NCBI GenBank assembly: GCA_905214195.1
Contig: CAJMLH010000001.1
Coordinates: forward strand, 31,314 to 95,313
Source of the DNA: an uncultured bacterium
Lineage (GTDB): Bacteria > Bacillota > Clostridia > Peptostreptococcales > Anaerovoracaceae
Reading direction: 5' to 3'
Length of the DNA stretch: 64,000 nucleotides
The notes under the pieces are model-generated. The model saw nothing but the letters and a program-made list of their open reading frames with translations, searched no databases and was not told the origin of the DNA. A program made the translations under genes and the position numbers. The stretch's first letter is position 1; each line of letters starts with the position of its first letter. Of the stretch, positions 41,758 through 50,692 are shown one piece after another.

Positions 41758-43635
41758 ATGGCAAAAGTAATCGGTATTGATTTAGGAACAACAAACTCTT
41801 GCGTCGCAGTATTGGAAGGCGGAGAGCCTACAGTTATAGCTAATGCAGAAGGAATGAGAACTACACCGTCAGTAGTCGGATTCAAAAAAGACGGAGAAAG
41901 ACTTGTGGGAGAAACTGCCAAGAGACAGGCAGTTACAAACCCTGACAGAACAATCTCTTCCATAAAGAGACATATGGGTGAAAACTTCAATGTAACAATT
42001 GACGGAAAGGATTATACACCGCAGGATATTTCGGCAATGATTCTTACCAAATTAAAGAACGACGCCGAAAGCTATCTTGGAGAAAAGGTGTCCGAGGCAG
42101 TTATTACAGTGCCTGCTTACTTCTCAGACGCACAGAAGCAGGCAACAAAGGATGCGGGAAGAATCGCAGGTCTTGATGTAAAGAGAATCATCAACGAGCC
42201 TACTGCTGCTTCTCTGGCATACGGACTTGATAAAGAAGAGGGTTCACACAAGATTTTAGTATATGACTTGGGCGGCGGTACATTCGATGTGTCCATTCTT
42301 GAGCTTGGAGACGGAGTATTTGAAGTATTGGCAACCAACGGTGATACACGCCTGGGAGGCGACGATTTCGACGAAGTCCTCTTGAACTATCTTGCAGATA
42401 ATTTTGCAAAGGAAAACGGAGTAGATTTGAGAGCTGACAAGATGGCTCTTCAGAGATTAAAAGAAGCCGCAGAAAAAGCCAAGAAAGAGCTTTCCGGTTC
42501 ACAGACTACCAACATCAACTTACCGTTTATCACAGTTACGGCAGACGGACCGCTCCACATGAATGAAGACTTGACAAGAGCTAAGTTCGATCAGCTTACA
42601 GGACATCTGGTAGAGAGAACCATCGAGCCTATGAAGAAAGCTATGGTGGATGCAGGCGTTTCCAACTCAGATATTGCTAAGGTTATCTTGGTAGGTGGTT
42701 CAACAAGAATTCCGGCTGTTCAGGAAGCAGTAAAGAAAGTTACAGGCAAGGAACCGTTTAAAGGAATCAATCCTGACGAATGTGTTGCAATAGGTGCAGC
42801 TATTCAGGCAGGCGTACTGACAGGAGAAGTTCATGATGTACTGCTCCTTGATGTAACACCGCTTTCACTTTCCATCGAAACTTTAGGCGGCGTTGCTACA
42901 AAGCTTATAGAAAGAAATACAACTATTCCTACCAAGAAGAGCCAGATTTTCTCCACTGCTGCCGATAACCAGACAGCTGTTGACATTCATGTAATGCAGG
43001 GCGAAAGAGAAATGGCAGCCGGCAATACAACATTGGGAAGATTCCAGCTCACAGGAATAGCACCTGCTCCTCGTGGAATACCTCAGATTGAAGTTACTTT
43101 CGATATCGACGCTAACGGTATTGTAAATGTAAGCGCTAAGGATATGGGAACAGGTAAGGAACAGAGAATTACAATTACTTCTTCAACAAACCTTTCAGAA
43201 GATGAAATTAACAAGAAAGTTAAGGAAGCTGAACAGTATGCAGAAGAAGATAAGAAGAGAAAAGAAGAAGTAGAAATCAGAAACAGAGCAGAATCTCTTG
43301 TATATGAAACTGAAAAATCCGTAAAGGATCTTGGAGACAAGCTGACTGAAGAAGAAAAGACAGAAATCAATGATGCAAAAGATCAGCTTCAGGCAGTATT
43401 AAACAACGGAACAGTAGACCAGATTAAGGAAAAGACAGAAGCTCTGACTGAAAAATTCCACATAATTTCCACTAAGTTATATCAGCAGGCTCAGGCAGCA
43501 GGAGTAGACCCTGCGGCAGCAGCAGGTGCGGCAGGCGCAGGTTTTAACCCTAACCAGGGTGGAGAAGCTCAGGCAGGCCCGGCTGACGACAATGTGGTAG
43601 ACGCTGACTACGAGGTAGTTGACGACGAAAAATAG
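41758..43635 (+). CDS. dnaK: Chaperone DnaK (Hsp70)
   Basis: 625 residues. N-terminal ATPase: GIDLGTTNSCVAVLEG, LVYDLGGGTFDVSILELGDG, and VILVGGSTRIPAVQ; substrate-binding domain with LLLDVTPLSLSIETLGG; a helical lid and an Ala/Gly-rich tail ending DADYEVVDDEK. The 23-24-residue insertion of Gram-negative DnaK is absent, as in other Firmicutes. GGAGGAAAG precedes the ATG. Confidence 0.98.
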   Translation: MAKVIGIDLGTTNSCVAVLEGGEPTVIANAEGMRTTPSVVGFKKDGERLVGETAKRQAVTNPDRTISSIKRHMGENFNVTIDGKDYTPQDISAMILTKLKNDAESYLGEKVSEAVITVPAYFSDAQKQATKDAGRIAGLDVKRIINEPTAASLAYGLDKEEGSHKILVYDLGGGTFDVSILELGDGVFEVLATNGDTRLGGDDFDEVLLNYLADNFAKENGVDLRADKMALQRLKEAAEKAKKELSGSQTTNINLPFITVTADGPLHMNEDLTRAKFDQLTGHLVERTIEPMKKAMVDAGVSNSDIAKVILVGGSTRIPAVQEAVKKVTGKEPFKGINPDECVAIGAAIQAGVLTGEVHDVLLLDVTPLSLSIETLGGVATKLIERNTTIPTKKSQIFSTAADNQTAVDIHVMQGEREMAAGNTTLGRFQLTGIAPAPRGIPQIEVTFDIDANGIVNVSAKDMGTGKEQRITITSSTNLSEDEINKKVKEAEQYAEEDKKRKEEVEIRNRAESLVYETEKSVKDLGDKLTEEEKTEINDAKDQLQAVLNNGTVDQIKEKTEALTEKFHIISTKLYQQAQAAGVDPAAAAGAAGAGFNPNQGGEAQAGPADDNVVDADYEVVDDEK

Positions 43636-43647
43636 TAGTGATATTAA

Positions 43648-43697
43648 AAAATCCTCTGTGACTTTGCCCGACAGGTTTAGTCACAGAAGGATTTTCT
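43648..43697 (+). terminator. Hairpin between dnaK and dnaJ
   Basis: AAAATCCT..GTGACT pairs with AGTCAC..AGGATTTT. Only a weak T-run (TTTTCTTG) follows, so it may lower rather than stop dnaJ expression or stabilise the dnaK message. Confidence 0.7.
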
Positions 43698-43785
43698 TGT
43701 GTCCGTGGAGGACAGTAATGCTCCCGGATAGATAATTGTTAAATTACATCTGAGACGGTTCAGATGCACATTTAGAGGTTGTAAT

Positions 43786-44928
43786 ATGGCAGAAAAAAGA
43801 GATTATTATGAAGTGCTTGGTTTGAAAAAGGGAGCAAGCGAGGATGAGATTAAAAAAGCTTTCAGAAAAATGGCTATGAAATATCATCCCGACAAAAATC
43901 CCGGAGACAAGACAGCAGAAGAAAAATTTAAAGAAGTAAATGAAGCATACAGCATCCTGTCTGACCCGGAAAAGAAGAGCAAGTACGACAGATTCGGCCA
44001 TGCAGGCGTAGACCCTAACGCAGGTTTTGGCGGAGGCGGCTTTGGCGGAGGTTTCGGAGGCTTTGACGACATCTTCGATATGTTCGGCGGAATGTTCGGC
44101 GGAGGCTTCGGCGGGGGTCAGCAGAAAAGAGCCAACCAGCCTAAAAAGGGAAGAGACTTGCAGAAAGCTATAACAATCACCTTTGAAGAAGCAGCATTCG
44201 GAACAAAGAAAGAAGTACAGATAAATAAATATGTGAAGTGTACCACCTGTAACGGTGAGGGCAATAAGCCGGGAACAGAGAAAAAAACTTGTCCTAAATG
44301 CGGCGGCAGCGGTCAGGTTTCCCAAACTCAGAGAACTCCTTTCGGACAGTTCCAGAGTGTTACAACATGCGATCAATGCGGCGGCAGCGGTAAGATAATA
44401 GAAGAGCCATGCCCTGATTGTAAAGGCGCGGGCAAGGTACGCAAAACAGTCAAGTTATCTATAGATATACCGGCAGGTGTTGATAATGAAAGTGTAATTC
44501 CTATCAGAGGTCAAGGTGAGCCGGGAGTTAACGGCGGGCCTACAGGCGACCTTTATATAGTTATTACAGTAAAGCCTCATAAAATGTTTACAAGAAGAGG
44601 CGACGATTTGTATCTTGAAATGCCGATAAGTTTTGAACAGGCAGCACTTGGTTCTGAACTTGTTGTTCCTACTTTGGAGGGAAAGGTTTCCTACAAAATA
44701 CCGGCAGGAACACAGCCGGGTACGGTGTTCAGGCTGAAAGACAAAGGTGTTAAGAAGCTTCGCCGTGAAGCAAAGGGCGATTTGTATGTGAAAGTAAATC
44801 TGGAAGTGCCTACTAAGCTTAATAACAAGCAAAAGAAAGCCATCACCGAGATGGGAAAAGTGGTCAATGAGGATTGCTACCAGAAAAAAGGCGGATTTGC
44901 AGAAAAATTAAAAGAAATGTTTAAATAG
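43786..44928 (+). CDS. dnaJ: Chaperone DnaJ (Hsp40)
   Basis: 380-residue type I DnaJ. J domain residues 4-70 with YHPDKNPGD (the HPD needed to stimulate DnaK), a Gly/Phe-rich linker (about residues 78-115), a zinc region with four CxxCxGxG repeats (CTTCNGEG, CPKCGGSG, CDQCGGSG, CPDCKGAG), and two C-terminal substrate-binding domains. AGAGG precedes the ATG. Downstream of the hairpin at 43648. Confidence 0.97.
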   Translation: MAEKRDYYEVLGLKKGASEDEIKKAFRKMAMKYHPDKNPGDKTAEEKFKEVNEAYSILSDPEKKSKYDRFGHAGVDPNAGFGGGGFGGGFGGFDDIFDMFGGMFGGGFGGGQQKRANQPKKGRDLQKAITITFEEAAFGTKKEVQINKYVKCTTCNGEGNKPGTEKKTCPKCGGSGQVSQTQRTPFGQFQSVTTCDQCGGSGKIIEEPCPDCKGAGKVRKTVKLSIDIPAGVDNESVIPIRGQGEPGVNGGPTGDLYIVITVKPHKMFTRRGDDLYLEMPISFEQAALGSELVVPTLEGKVSYKIPAGTQPGTVFRLKDKGVKKLRREAKGDLYVKVNLEVPTKLNNKQKKAITEMGKVVNEDCYQKKGGFAEKLKEMFK

Positions 44929-44945
44929 AAAGAATATATTAAATG

Positions 44946-44985
44946 ACGGATGAACTTCTTCCTGACAGAGGTTTATCCGTTTTTT
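44946..44985 (+). terminator. Intrinsic terminator of the heat-shock operon
   Basis: ACGGAT.AAC pairs with GGTT.ATCCGT, followed by T6. Confidence 0.8.
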
Positions 44986-45367
44986 GTTTATGGAGATAAT
45001 TCGAATTCGGTCAGAAATTTCAGTAGTTTTTATATGAGCTTGATTTTTTTCGAACATGAGATATAGTGAGATTTTATTTTTAACTAAGAAATATGTTGAC
45101 ACTGTTAAAAAAATGTGATATTTTTTAGACAAGGGAGAATTAGATAATATTTATTAGAGTGTTTTATATACGCATTTTATCTAATTGACTGAAAAGAAAA
45201 GACATATATTGAGACAGATAAATAGCGTATGGGGGCTAATAAATGTTGCCTATACGCTTTTGTTGTATTTTTTAATATTAAGGTAATGATAAAAAAGGAG
45301 GGGGAAGTAGTAAATACCTTAAATAAACGAGCATAAAAGAATTAAAGGGATAAAAAGGAGGATTAAA
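44986..45367 (+). promoter_or_regulatory. Promoter and long leader of the secreted-protein gene
   Basis: TTGACA at 45096-45101 and TATTTT at 45119-45124 (spacer 17). About 240 bases of untranslated leader follow, containing a hairpin AGCGTATGGG / CCTATACGCT (45224-45259) and a T-rich run: an intrinsic terminator or attenuator inside the leader. No known riboswitch class was recognised. Confidence 0.5.
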
Positions 45368-46414
45368 ATGAGAAGAATTATGAGGAACACTATATGTTTT
45401 ATATTAGTGATTAGTATGGTGATTGGAATGACATCCACATCATTCGCTAACATGAAAAATATGGTAGGTGATGAAGATAATAGTAGATTTTTGAAATTAG
45501 AGGAGGAATATGATAAAATTTATATTCAAAACAATGATATAATGGTGTCTGCTTTTAAAAACAAAGGAAAAATTTCCGTTACTACTGCGAGCACGCCTGA
45601 AATTTCAGCAAGTTTAGTTTGCAGTGAGCCGATGAAATGTTATTTATCTAAAGATAGTATAGCTTTATATAGTACTGCATCAGGTAATTATGAAATGACT
45701 GTGCAAGTTGGACAGAATATTTCTGACGATATCGAGTTGAATGAACTTAAAACATTAATGACTATAAATAATAGAGCTGCTCCAATAAAATACACATTCT
45801 TATATGAATTACCTAAAGGATATGCAATGATGAATATTGAGGAGTATTTAGAAGAATATGGAAATGATCAAGAGAAAATAGAGTTCGGAGACATAAGAAA
45901 TGTTGTTGTGATTATTGATGAAAATAAAAATATTGTATATACAATAGATGATATGAATGCAGTGGATGCTTCGGGCAATGTAGTTGATACATATTATATG
46001 TTGGAAGATAACAAACTTACTCAAATCGTTAAGTTTAGTGATGATACAAAATTTCCAGTTGTTCTTCACAATTCTACACATCCAGACTATGATAAAACAA
46101 AATATCTTAATAAAAGCGAGGTAAAAGAGGTCAGGGATAGATATTCAGGCAGTTCAATATCTATGATTGCTAGCGCTTTCGTTGCCTTGGGAGTTGCGCA
46201 TATTAATAATCCAGCAGGTATTGCATATACAATAATTTCAACAGTAATTGGAGCATATGATCAGTATTCATATAAAACATGGGATGAATTTTATGTCACA
46301 ATGGTTAATAATCCAAGGTATAAATATTTAAGAACAATAACGCATTATCATTATCATCCGGGAAAAAGAACTTATTATCCGACCGGCTGCAAATATGCAT
46401 TCGTAAAGGAATAA
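45368..46414 (+). CDS. Secreted protein, unrecognised
   Basis: 348 residues. N-terminal signal peptide (basic MRRIMRN, hydrophobic core, cleavage likely after TSFA near residue 27). The mature part is rich in Asn/Asp/Tyr/Ile; a mildly hydrophobic segment lies near residues 258-285 (SSISMIASAFVALGVAHI), and the end is His/Tyr-rich (THYHYHPGKRTYYPTGCKY). Codon use is more A/T-rich than the neighbours, suggesting recent acquisition. Sequence character resembles secreted proteins of Bacilli and Clostridia without assigned function. AAGGAGG precedes the ATG. A role in antagonism or signalling is only a guess. Confidence 0.75.
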   Translation: MRRIMRNTICFILVISMVIGMTSTSFANMKNMVGDEDNSRFLKLEEEYDKIYIQNNDIMVSAFKNKGKISVTTASTPEISASLVCSEPMKCYLSKDSIALYSTASGNYEMTVQVGQNISDDIELNELKTLMTINNRAAPIKYTFLYELPKGYAMMNIEEYLEEYGNDQEKIEFGDIRNVVVIIDENKNIVYTIDDMNAVDASGNVVDTYYMLEDNKLTQIVKFSDDTKFPVVLHNSTHPDYDKTKYLNKSEVKEVRDRYSGSSISMIASAFVALGVAHINNPAGIAYTIISTVIGAYDQYSYKTWDEFYVTMVNNPRYKYLRTITHYHYHPGKRTYYPTGCKYAFVKE

Positions 46415-46434
46415 GTCATGGGGGGGGGAGAAAG

Positions 46435-46878
46435 ATGAAGGAGAAAAAACAAAATGCCATTATAAAGGGATGCTGTGCTTTCGCTGCAGTGGCATTTCCA
46501 CTTATCTTCGCCATGTACAGGGTTGATGGAGAAGTCGATTACACCAAAGGGTATGCTGTAATAATTACAGAGGCTCTTCTCGTTAGCATTGCTCAGATTG
46601 GAGTATATATGTGGCATGAAAGACGAAAAAGCCAAATTACTCAATGTGAAAAAGGAACTTCTGAAAAGACTTTGATAAGGACAGTCTCTGCCGTGCTTGA
46701 GCTATGGACACTTATATTTGCCGGAGTATTGATGTCGGCAGCATTATATATAATAGGCTGGAACGAAAATTTGCCTTATAAGATATGGGCGGCGGCAGTG
46801 ATAGCCGGATTGGTTTTGAGTACAGCGGCAATAGGCATAATAAGCATTAAGAAGCATCATGAAAACAGAAGTAAGTGA
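46435..46878 (+). CDS. Four-helix membrane protein, unrecognised
   Basis: 147 residues with four hydrophobic segments (about residues 9-27, 41-59, 82-102 and 115-135) and basic termini. GGGGGGGGAG precedes ATG 46435, 20 bases after the secreted-protein gene, so probably co-expressed with it. No family recognised. Confidence 0.6.
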   Translation: MKEKKQNAIIKGCCAFAAVAFPLIFAMYRVDGEVDYTKGYAVIITEALLVSIAQIGVYMWHERRKSQITQCEKGTSEKTLIRTVSAVLELWTLIFAGVLMSAALYIIGWNENLPYKIWAAAVIAGLVLSTAAIGIISIKKHHENRSK

Positions 46879-47231
46879 TGAAGATATGGAAGACCTAAAG
46901 TGCCGTCCGACTTTAATGCATTCCGAAGCCGGAGGTTAAAGTGGTAGAAAGTGTCAGAGACGACAAAATTATCTTTGTGTTTGATGCATATGGCTTGTCA
47001 TTGGGGCAGTTTAATGTTTAAGTCGAGGAATGCAAAGGACTTTGATATACGATTTAACCCGACAAAATCGCATAGTAACTGTAAAAAATAGGGTCTGGCA
47101 GTGTTCATGCAGAATTTTGAGGAGTTCAAAATAAAGTTCATGTAGTTTAGTGTTAAAAAATGAGTAAAATTCATTGATATTTACACGAATAAGTGATATA
47201 CTATGGTTAGCACCTTGAAGGAGGTCTGATT
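46879..47231 (+). promoter_or_regulatory. Intergenic region with promoter of the DUF4143 ATPase
   Basis: About 350 bases without a convincing gene. TTGATA at 47174-47179 and TATACT at 47197-47202 (spacer 17, TGA extended -10) precede ATG 47232 by 30 bases. Upstream sequence appears to be degenerate debris. Confidence 0.5.
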
Positions 47232-48527
47232 ATGTATCGAAAAATTATGAGCTTTTTAGAAACGTGGAAAGACAGCGAACACCGTAAACCTCTTATTTTA
47301 CAGGGAGCAAGACAGGTCGGCAAAACCTATTCCATTCTGGAGTTCGGGCGCACACACTATGAAAATGTGGCGTATTTTAATTTTGAAACCAATCCCAAAC
47401 TGAACAAAACCTTTGAGGAAAATATCAGCCCCGATTATTTGATACCTATTTTATCCCATATCGCAGGGCAGACTATTGTGAGGGAAAAGACGCTGATTGT
47501 CTTTGATGAGGTGCAGCTCTGTGAGAGAGCGTTGACCTCTCTGAAATACTTTTGCGAGGACGCCCCCGATTATCATATTATCGTAGCGGGGAGTCTTTTG
47601 GGTGTTGCGGTAAACAGGGCAAAGTTCTCATTCCCTGTCGGCAAGGTGGATATGAAAACCCTCTATCCTATGGATATGGAGGAATTTATGGTAGCCTGCG
47701 GTGAAATCGCCCTTGTAGAGCAAATTAAGAAATGTTTTGCAGAGGATACACCTTTGCCCTCTGCTTTGCACGATGCGGCAATGCAGCTTTACCGTCAATA
47801 TCTTATCGTCGGCGGTATGCCTGAATGTGTAATGCATTTTGTGGAAACAAAGGATTATATCCTTGTGCGCCATACGCAAGATACAATTTTGGCAAGCTAT
47901 CTCAATGATATGAGCAAGTACAACAATCTGAATGAAATAAAGAAAACAAGGCTTGCTTATGACAGCATCACCGTGCAGCTTTCCAAGAAAAACACCCGTT
48001 TCCAATATAAGCTGATTAAAAAAGGCGGCAGGGCTTCCGAGTTTGAAAACGCAATCGAATGGCTTTGCCTGTCGGGTATCGTGTCGCAGGTTTACAAGGT
48101 GGAGCAGATAAAAAAGCCCCTTGAGAACTATCGTGACATTGATGCGTTCAAGATTTATGTTTCCGACTTAGGACTGCTCTGTGCAAAGAAAGACTTAGCG
48201 GCAAACGATGTCCTCTATATGGTCGAGGAACTGAATGACTTTAAGGGTGGTATGGCTGAAAATTATGTCAATGTGCAGCTTGCCATTAACGGCTATAAGA
48301 CCTACTATTGGGAGTCCGAGCGTGGAGCTGAGATTGATTTTGTCATTCAGCGTGACGGTGAGCTTATTCCCATTGAGGTCAAGTCCGCCGACAACACACG
48401 GGCAAAGAGCTTAAAGGTATATATGGAAACCTACAAGCCTGCCTATGCCATCAAACTCTCTGCAAAGAACTTTGGCTTTGAGGATAATAAAAAGATTGTT
48501 CCTCTTTACGCCGCATTTTGTATCTAA
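47232..48527 (+). CDS. AAA_14 / DUF4143 ATPase
   Basis: 431 residues. AAA domain with Walker A LQGARQVGKTYS (about residues 24-35) and Walker B LIVFDEVQLCE; the C-terminal DUF4143 domain is PD-(D/E)xK-like with WESERGAEIDFVIQ and PIEVKSA. These ATPases are widespread, mobile and of unknown function, sometimes with toxin-antitoxin or defence-like distribution. Higher GC and different codon use than flanking genes point to horizontal transfer. GAAGGAGG precedes the ATG; it has its own promoter and terminator. Confidence 0.9.
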   Translation: MYRKIMSFLETWKDSEHRKPLILQGARQVGKTYSILEFGRTHYENVAYFNFETNPKLNKTFEENISPDYLIPILSHIAGQTIVREKTLIVFDEVQLCERALTSLKYFCEDAPDYHIIVAGSLLGVAVNRAKFSFPVGKVDMKTLYPMDMEEFMVACGEIALVEQIKKCFAEDTPLPSALHDAAMQLYRQYLIVGGMPECVMHFVETKDYILVRHTQDTILASYLNDMSKYNNLNEIKKTRLAYDSITVQLSKKNTRFQYKLIKKGGRASEFENAIEWLCLSGIVSQVYKVEQIKKPLENYRDIDAFKIYVSDLGLLCAKKDLAANDVLYMVEELNDFKGGMAENYVNVQLAINGYKTYYWESERGAEIDFVIQRDGELIPIEVKSADNTRAKSLKVYMETYKPAYAIKLSAKNFGFEDNKKIVPLYAAFCI

Positions 48528-48546
48528 AATCAATCATATTACGAAG

Positions 48547-48579
48547 ATAACGCTCACAGAAATATGGGCGTTATTTTTA
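48547..48579 (+). terminator. Intrinsic terminator
   Basis: ATAACGCTC (48547-48555) pairs with GGGCGTTAT (48566-48574), followed by T5. Confidence 0.8.
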
Positions 48580-48706
48580 TGCATAAAACTTTAAAACAAG
48601 AGATGGAAGAAAATGCGGCATAACCCAAAGTCGTCTCTTTTTACATCTGATGAAAGGACATTTTTAAAAAGATATCGACCATTTTAGCACTTAAACCAAA
48701 AAACCC

Positions 48707-48736
48707 TTGACTATATGACAAGTATATAATTAAAAT
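48707..48736 (+). promoter_or_regulatory. Promoter of the 48768 operon
   Basis: TTGACT at 48707-48712 and TAAAAT at 48731-48736 (spacer 18), 32 bases before ATG 48768. A TATAAT at 48725-48730 sits too close to pair with this -35. Confidence 0.5.
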
Positions 48737-48767
48737 TTATATATAAAACGAAAACGGAGGTAACAAA

Positions 48768-49100
48768 ATGCTTGTTATAGGATATCCCAAGTGTACTACA
48801 GTAAAGAAAGCCAAAAAATGGCTTGATGAAAACGGTTATACATATGAAGAAAGAAATATAAAAGAACAGCCGCCTACTTATGAGGAACTTAAAGAATGGT
48901 ATAAACTAAGCGGTCTTCCCATCAAAAAATTGTTTAATACCAGCGGCATGGTATATAAATCACTGAACCTTAAAGACAAGCTTCCCGATATGACTGAGGA
49001 TGAGCAGCTAAGGCTTCTTTCAACAGACGGAATGCTTGTAAAAAGACCGGTTATAATCGACGGCGACAAAGTATGGTTCGGATTTAAAGGAACTCTTTAG
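48768..49100 (+). CDS. ArsC/Spx-family thioredoxin-fold protein
   Basis: 110 residues. The N-terminal GYPKCTTVKKAKKWLDENG has the ArsC/Spx active-site loop, but only the first Cys is present (C-T-T-V instead of CxxC). It ends with LVKRPVIIDGDKVWFGFK, the RPI-type motif of YffB/ArsC-like proteins. A redox or glutathione/thiol-dependent reductase-like role is possible; arsenate reduction is not supported by neighbours. GGAGG precedes the ATG. First of a four-gene unit with a cyclase-family protein, prmA and rsmE. Confidence 0.82.
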   Translation: MLVIGYPKCTTVKKAKKWLDENGYTYEERNIKEQPPTYEELKEWYKLSGLPIKKLFNTSGMVYKSLNLKDKLPDMTEDEQLRLLSTDGMLVKRPVIIDGDKVWFGFKGTL

Positions 49101-49110
49101 GAGAAAAAAT

Positions 49111-49749
49111 ATGAAAGTAATTGATCTCACCCACAAAATTTCCGAAAATATGCCTGTATATCCGGGAACAGAGGGGCCTAAGCTTAAAACCGCCAACACA
49201 TATGAAAAAGACGGATTTAAGGAGACATTGATGATAATGTACAGTCATACAGGTACTCATATGGATCCGCCGGCGCATCTTTTTGACGGAGGAACCACCC
49301 TTGACCGGTTTGACATCTCACATTTTGCAGGCAATGCCTTGACCGTGGATTGTCGTATGCTTTCGGCAGGCGACAGAATAACCTTGGATATGATAGACAA
49401 AGATAAGGCAGAAGAAGCCGATTATCTTCTTTTCAACACAGGTTGGAGCAGGTACTGGGGGAAAGAAGAATATTTCGGAGAATATCCTTATGTAACCGAT
49501 GAAGTAATTGATTACATAAGAGAAAGCAACAAAAAAGGCATAGGTCTTGATACCATAGGCCTTGATCCCATAGCAGATATAAACCTTACGCTGCACAAAA
49601 GGATTTTTGAAAATCATGATGTGGTGGTTATAGAAAACCTGACCAATCTAAATGCTGTAACCGGCGAATTATGCACATTCTTGTGCCTGCCCTTGAAATA
49701 TGAAAACGCTGACGGTTCGCCTATAAGAGCCATAGCAATAACAAAATGA
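49111..49749 (+). CDS. Cyclase-family metallohydrolase (KynB-like)
   Basis: 212 residues. The signature HTGTHMDPPAHLFDGG provides the metal ligands of the cyclase/arylformamidase superfamily. Members include KynB and isatin hydrolases; the substrate cannot be assigned, and no tryptophan-degradation genes are near. AGGAG precedes the ATG; it lies 10 bases after the ArsC-like gene and is followed by prmA. Confidence 0.85.
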   Translation: MKVIDLTHKISENMPVYPGTEGPKLKTANTYEKDGFKETLMIMYSHTGTHMDPPAHLFDGGTTLDRFDISHFAGNALTVDCRMLSAGDRITLDMIDKDKAEEADYLLFNTGWSRYWGKEEYFGEYPYVTDEVIDYIRESNKKGIGLDTIGLDPIADINLTLHKRIFENHDVVVIENLTNLNAVTGELCTFLCLPLKYENADGSPIRAIAITK

Positions 49750-49759
49750 GGTATTGGAA

Positions 49760-50692
49760 ATGAGATATATACAAGTTGAGACAGAACTCAAAAAGACAGA
49801 CATAGAGCCTATGACAGGACTTCTTTTGACCATGGGAATATCAGAGACCGTAGTGGAAGATCCTGATGACCTTAAAGGAATAATCGAAAAAAAAGAGGGC
49901 TATGAGTGGGATTATATAGATTCTAAAGTTATGGAAACTCAGGATATGAACCCTAAGCTTACATTCTATTTGGAAGAGGAAGAAATGAGCCGTGCCAAGG
50001 AGTTGGCATCGAAAATAAAAGAAGAATTTCCCCAAAGCAAGGTCACGGTTTCGGTGGAGGACGATTCTCAGTGGAAAGATAAGTGGAAAGAGTTTTTTAA
50101 ACCTGCCCATATAACCGACACCCTTATTGTCAAGCCTACATGGGAAAATTATCATAAAGCCGCAGGGGAAAAGGTCATAGAGATAGACCCCGGTATGGCT
50201 TTCGGAACAGGAACCCACGAAACTACTTCCCTTTGTCTTAAGCTTATGGAAAAATACATGAAAAAAGGCGACGAGGTTCTGGATGTGGGATGCGGCTCAG
50301 GGATTTTATCCATAGGAGCGGCGCTTTTGGAAGCAGGCAAAATCATGGCTATAGATATAGACCCTGAGGCGGTAAAAGTTTCAAAGGAAAATTCAGCCCT
50401 TAATAATTGCGAGCATAAGATAGAAGTACGCTGCGGTAATTTGGTGGACGGAATAGATTTTAAGGCAGACATAGTCGTTGCAAACTTGATGGCTGATCTT
50501 GTAATGCTCCTAAGCCGCCATGTAATGCCACATATCAAGAAAGACGGCATATATATTTCGTCGGGAATCCTGGTTGAGAAAGAAGAAATAGTGTGCGAGG
50601 CCATAAGAGCCGGCGGCTTCGATATAATTGAAATAAGAGAGGACGGAATGTGGTGCGCCATAGCGGCAATGCCAAGGAGAGAGCATGAGTAG
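49760..50692 (+). CDS. prmA: Ribosomal protein L11 methyltransferase
   Basis: Class I SAM methyltransferase trimethylating L11. 310 residues. N-terminal substrate-recognition domain, then IDPGMAFGTGTHETTSLCL, the SAM motif VLDVGCGSGILSIGA, and VANLMADL. ATG 49760 is selected because GAGG at 49749-49752 is about 7 bases upstream, whereas the TTG at 49754 is too close. prmA followed by rsmE is a conserved Firmicutes pair, normally directly behind dnaJ; here accessory genes intervene. Confidence 0.94.
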   Translation: MRYIQVETELKKTDIEPMTGLLLTMGISETVVEDPDDLKGIIEKKEGYEWDYIDSKVMETQDMNPKLTFYLEEEEMSRAKELASKIKEEFPQSKVTVSVEDDSQWKDKWKEFFKPAHITDTLIVKPTWENYHKAAGEKVIEIDPGMAFGTGTHETTSLCLKLMEKYMKKGDEVLDVGCGSGILSIGAALLEAGKIMAIDIDPEAVKVSKENSALNNCEHKIEVRCGNLVDGIDFKADIVVANLMADLVMLLSRHVMPHIKKDGIYISSGILVEKEEIVCEAIRAGGFDIIEIREDGMWCAIAAMPRREHE

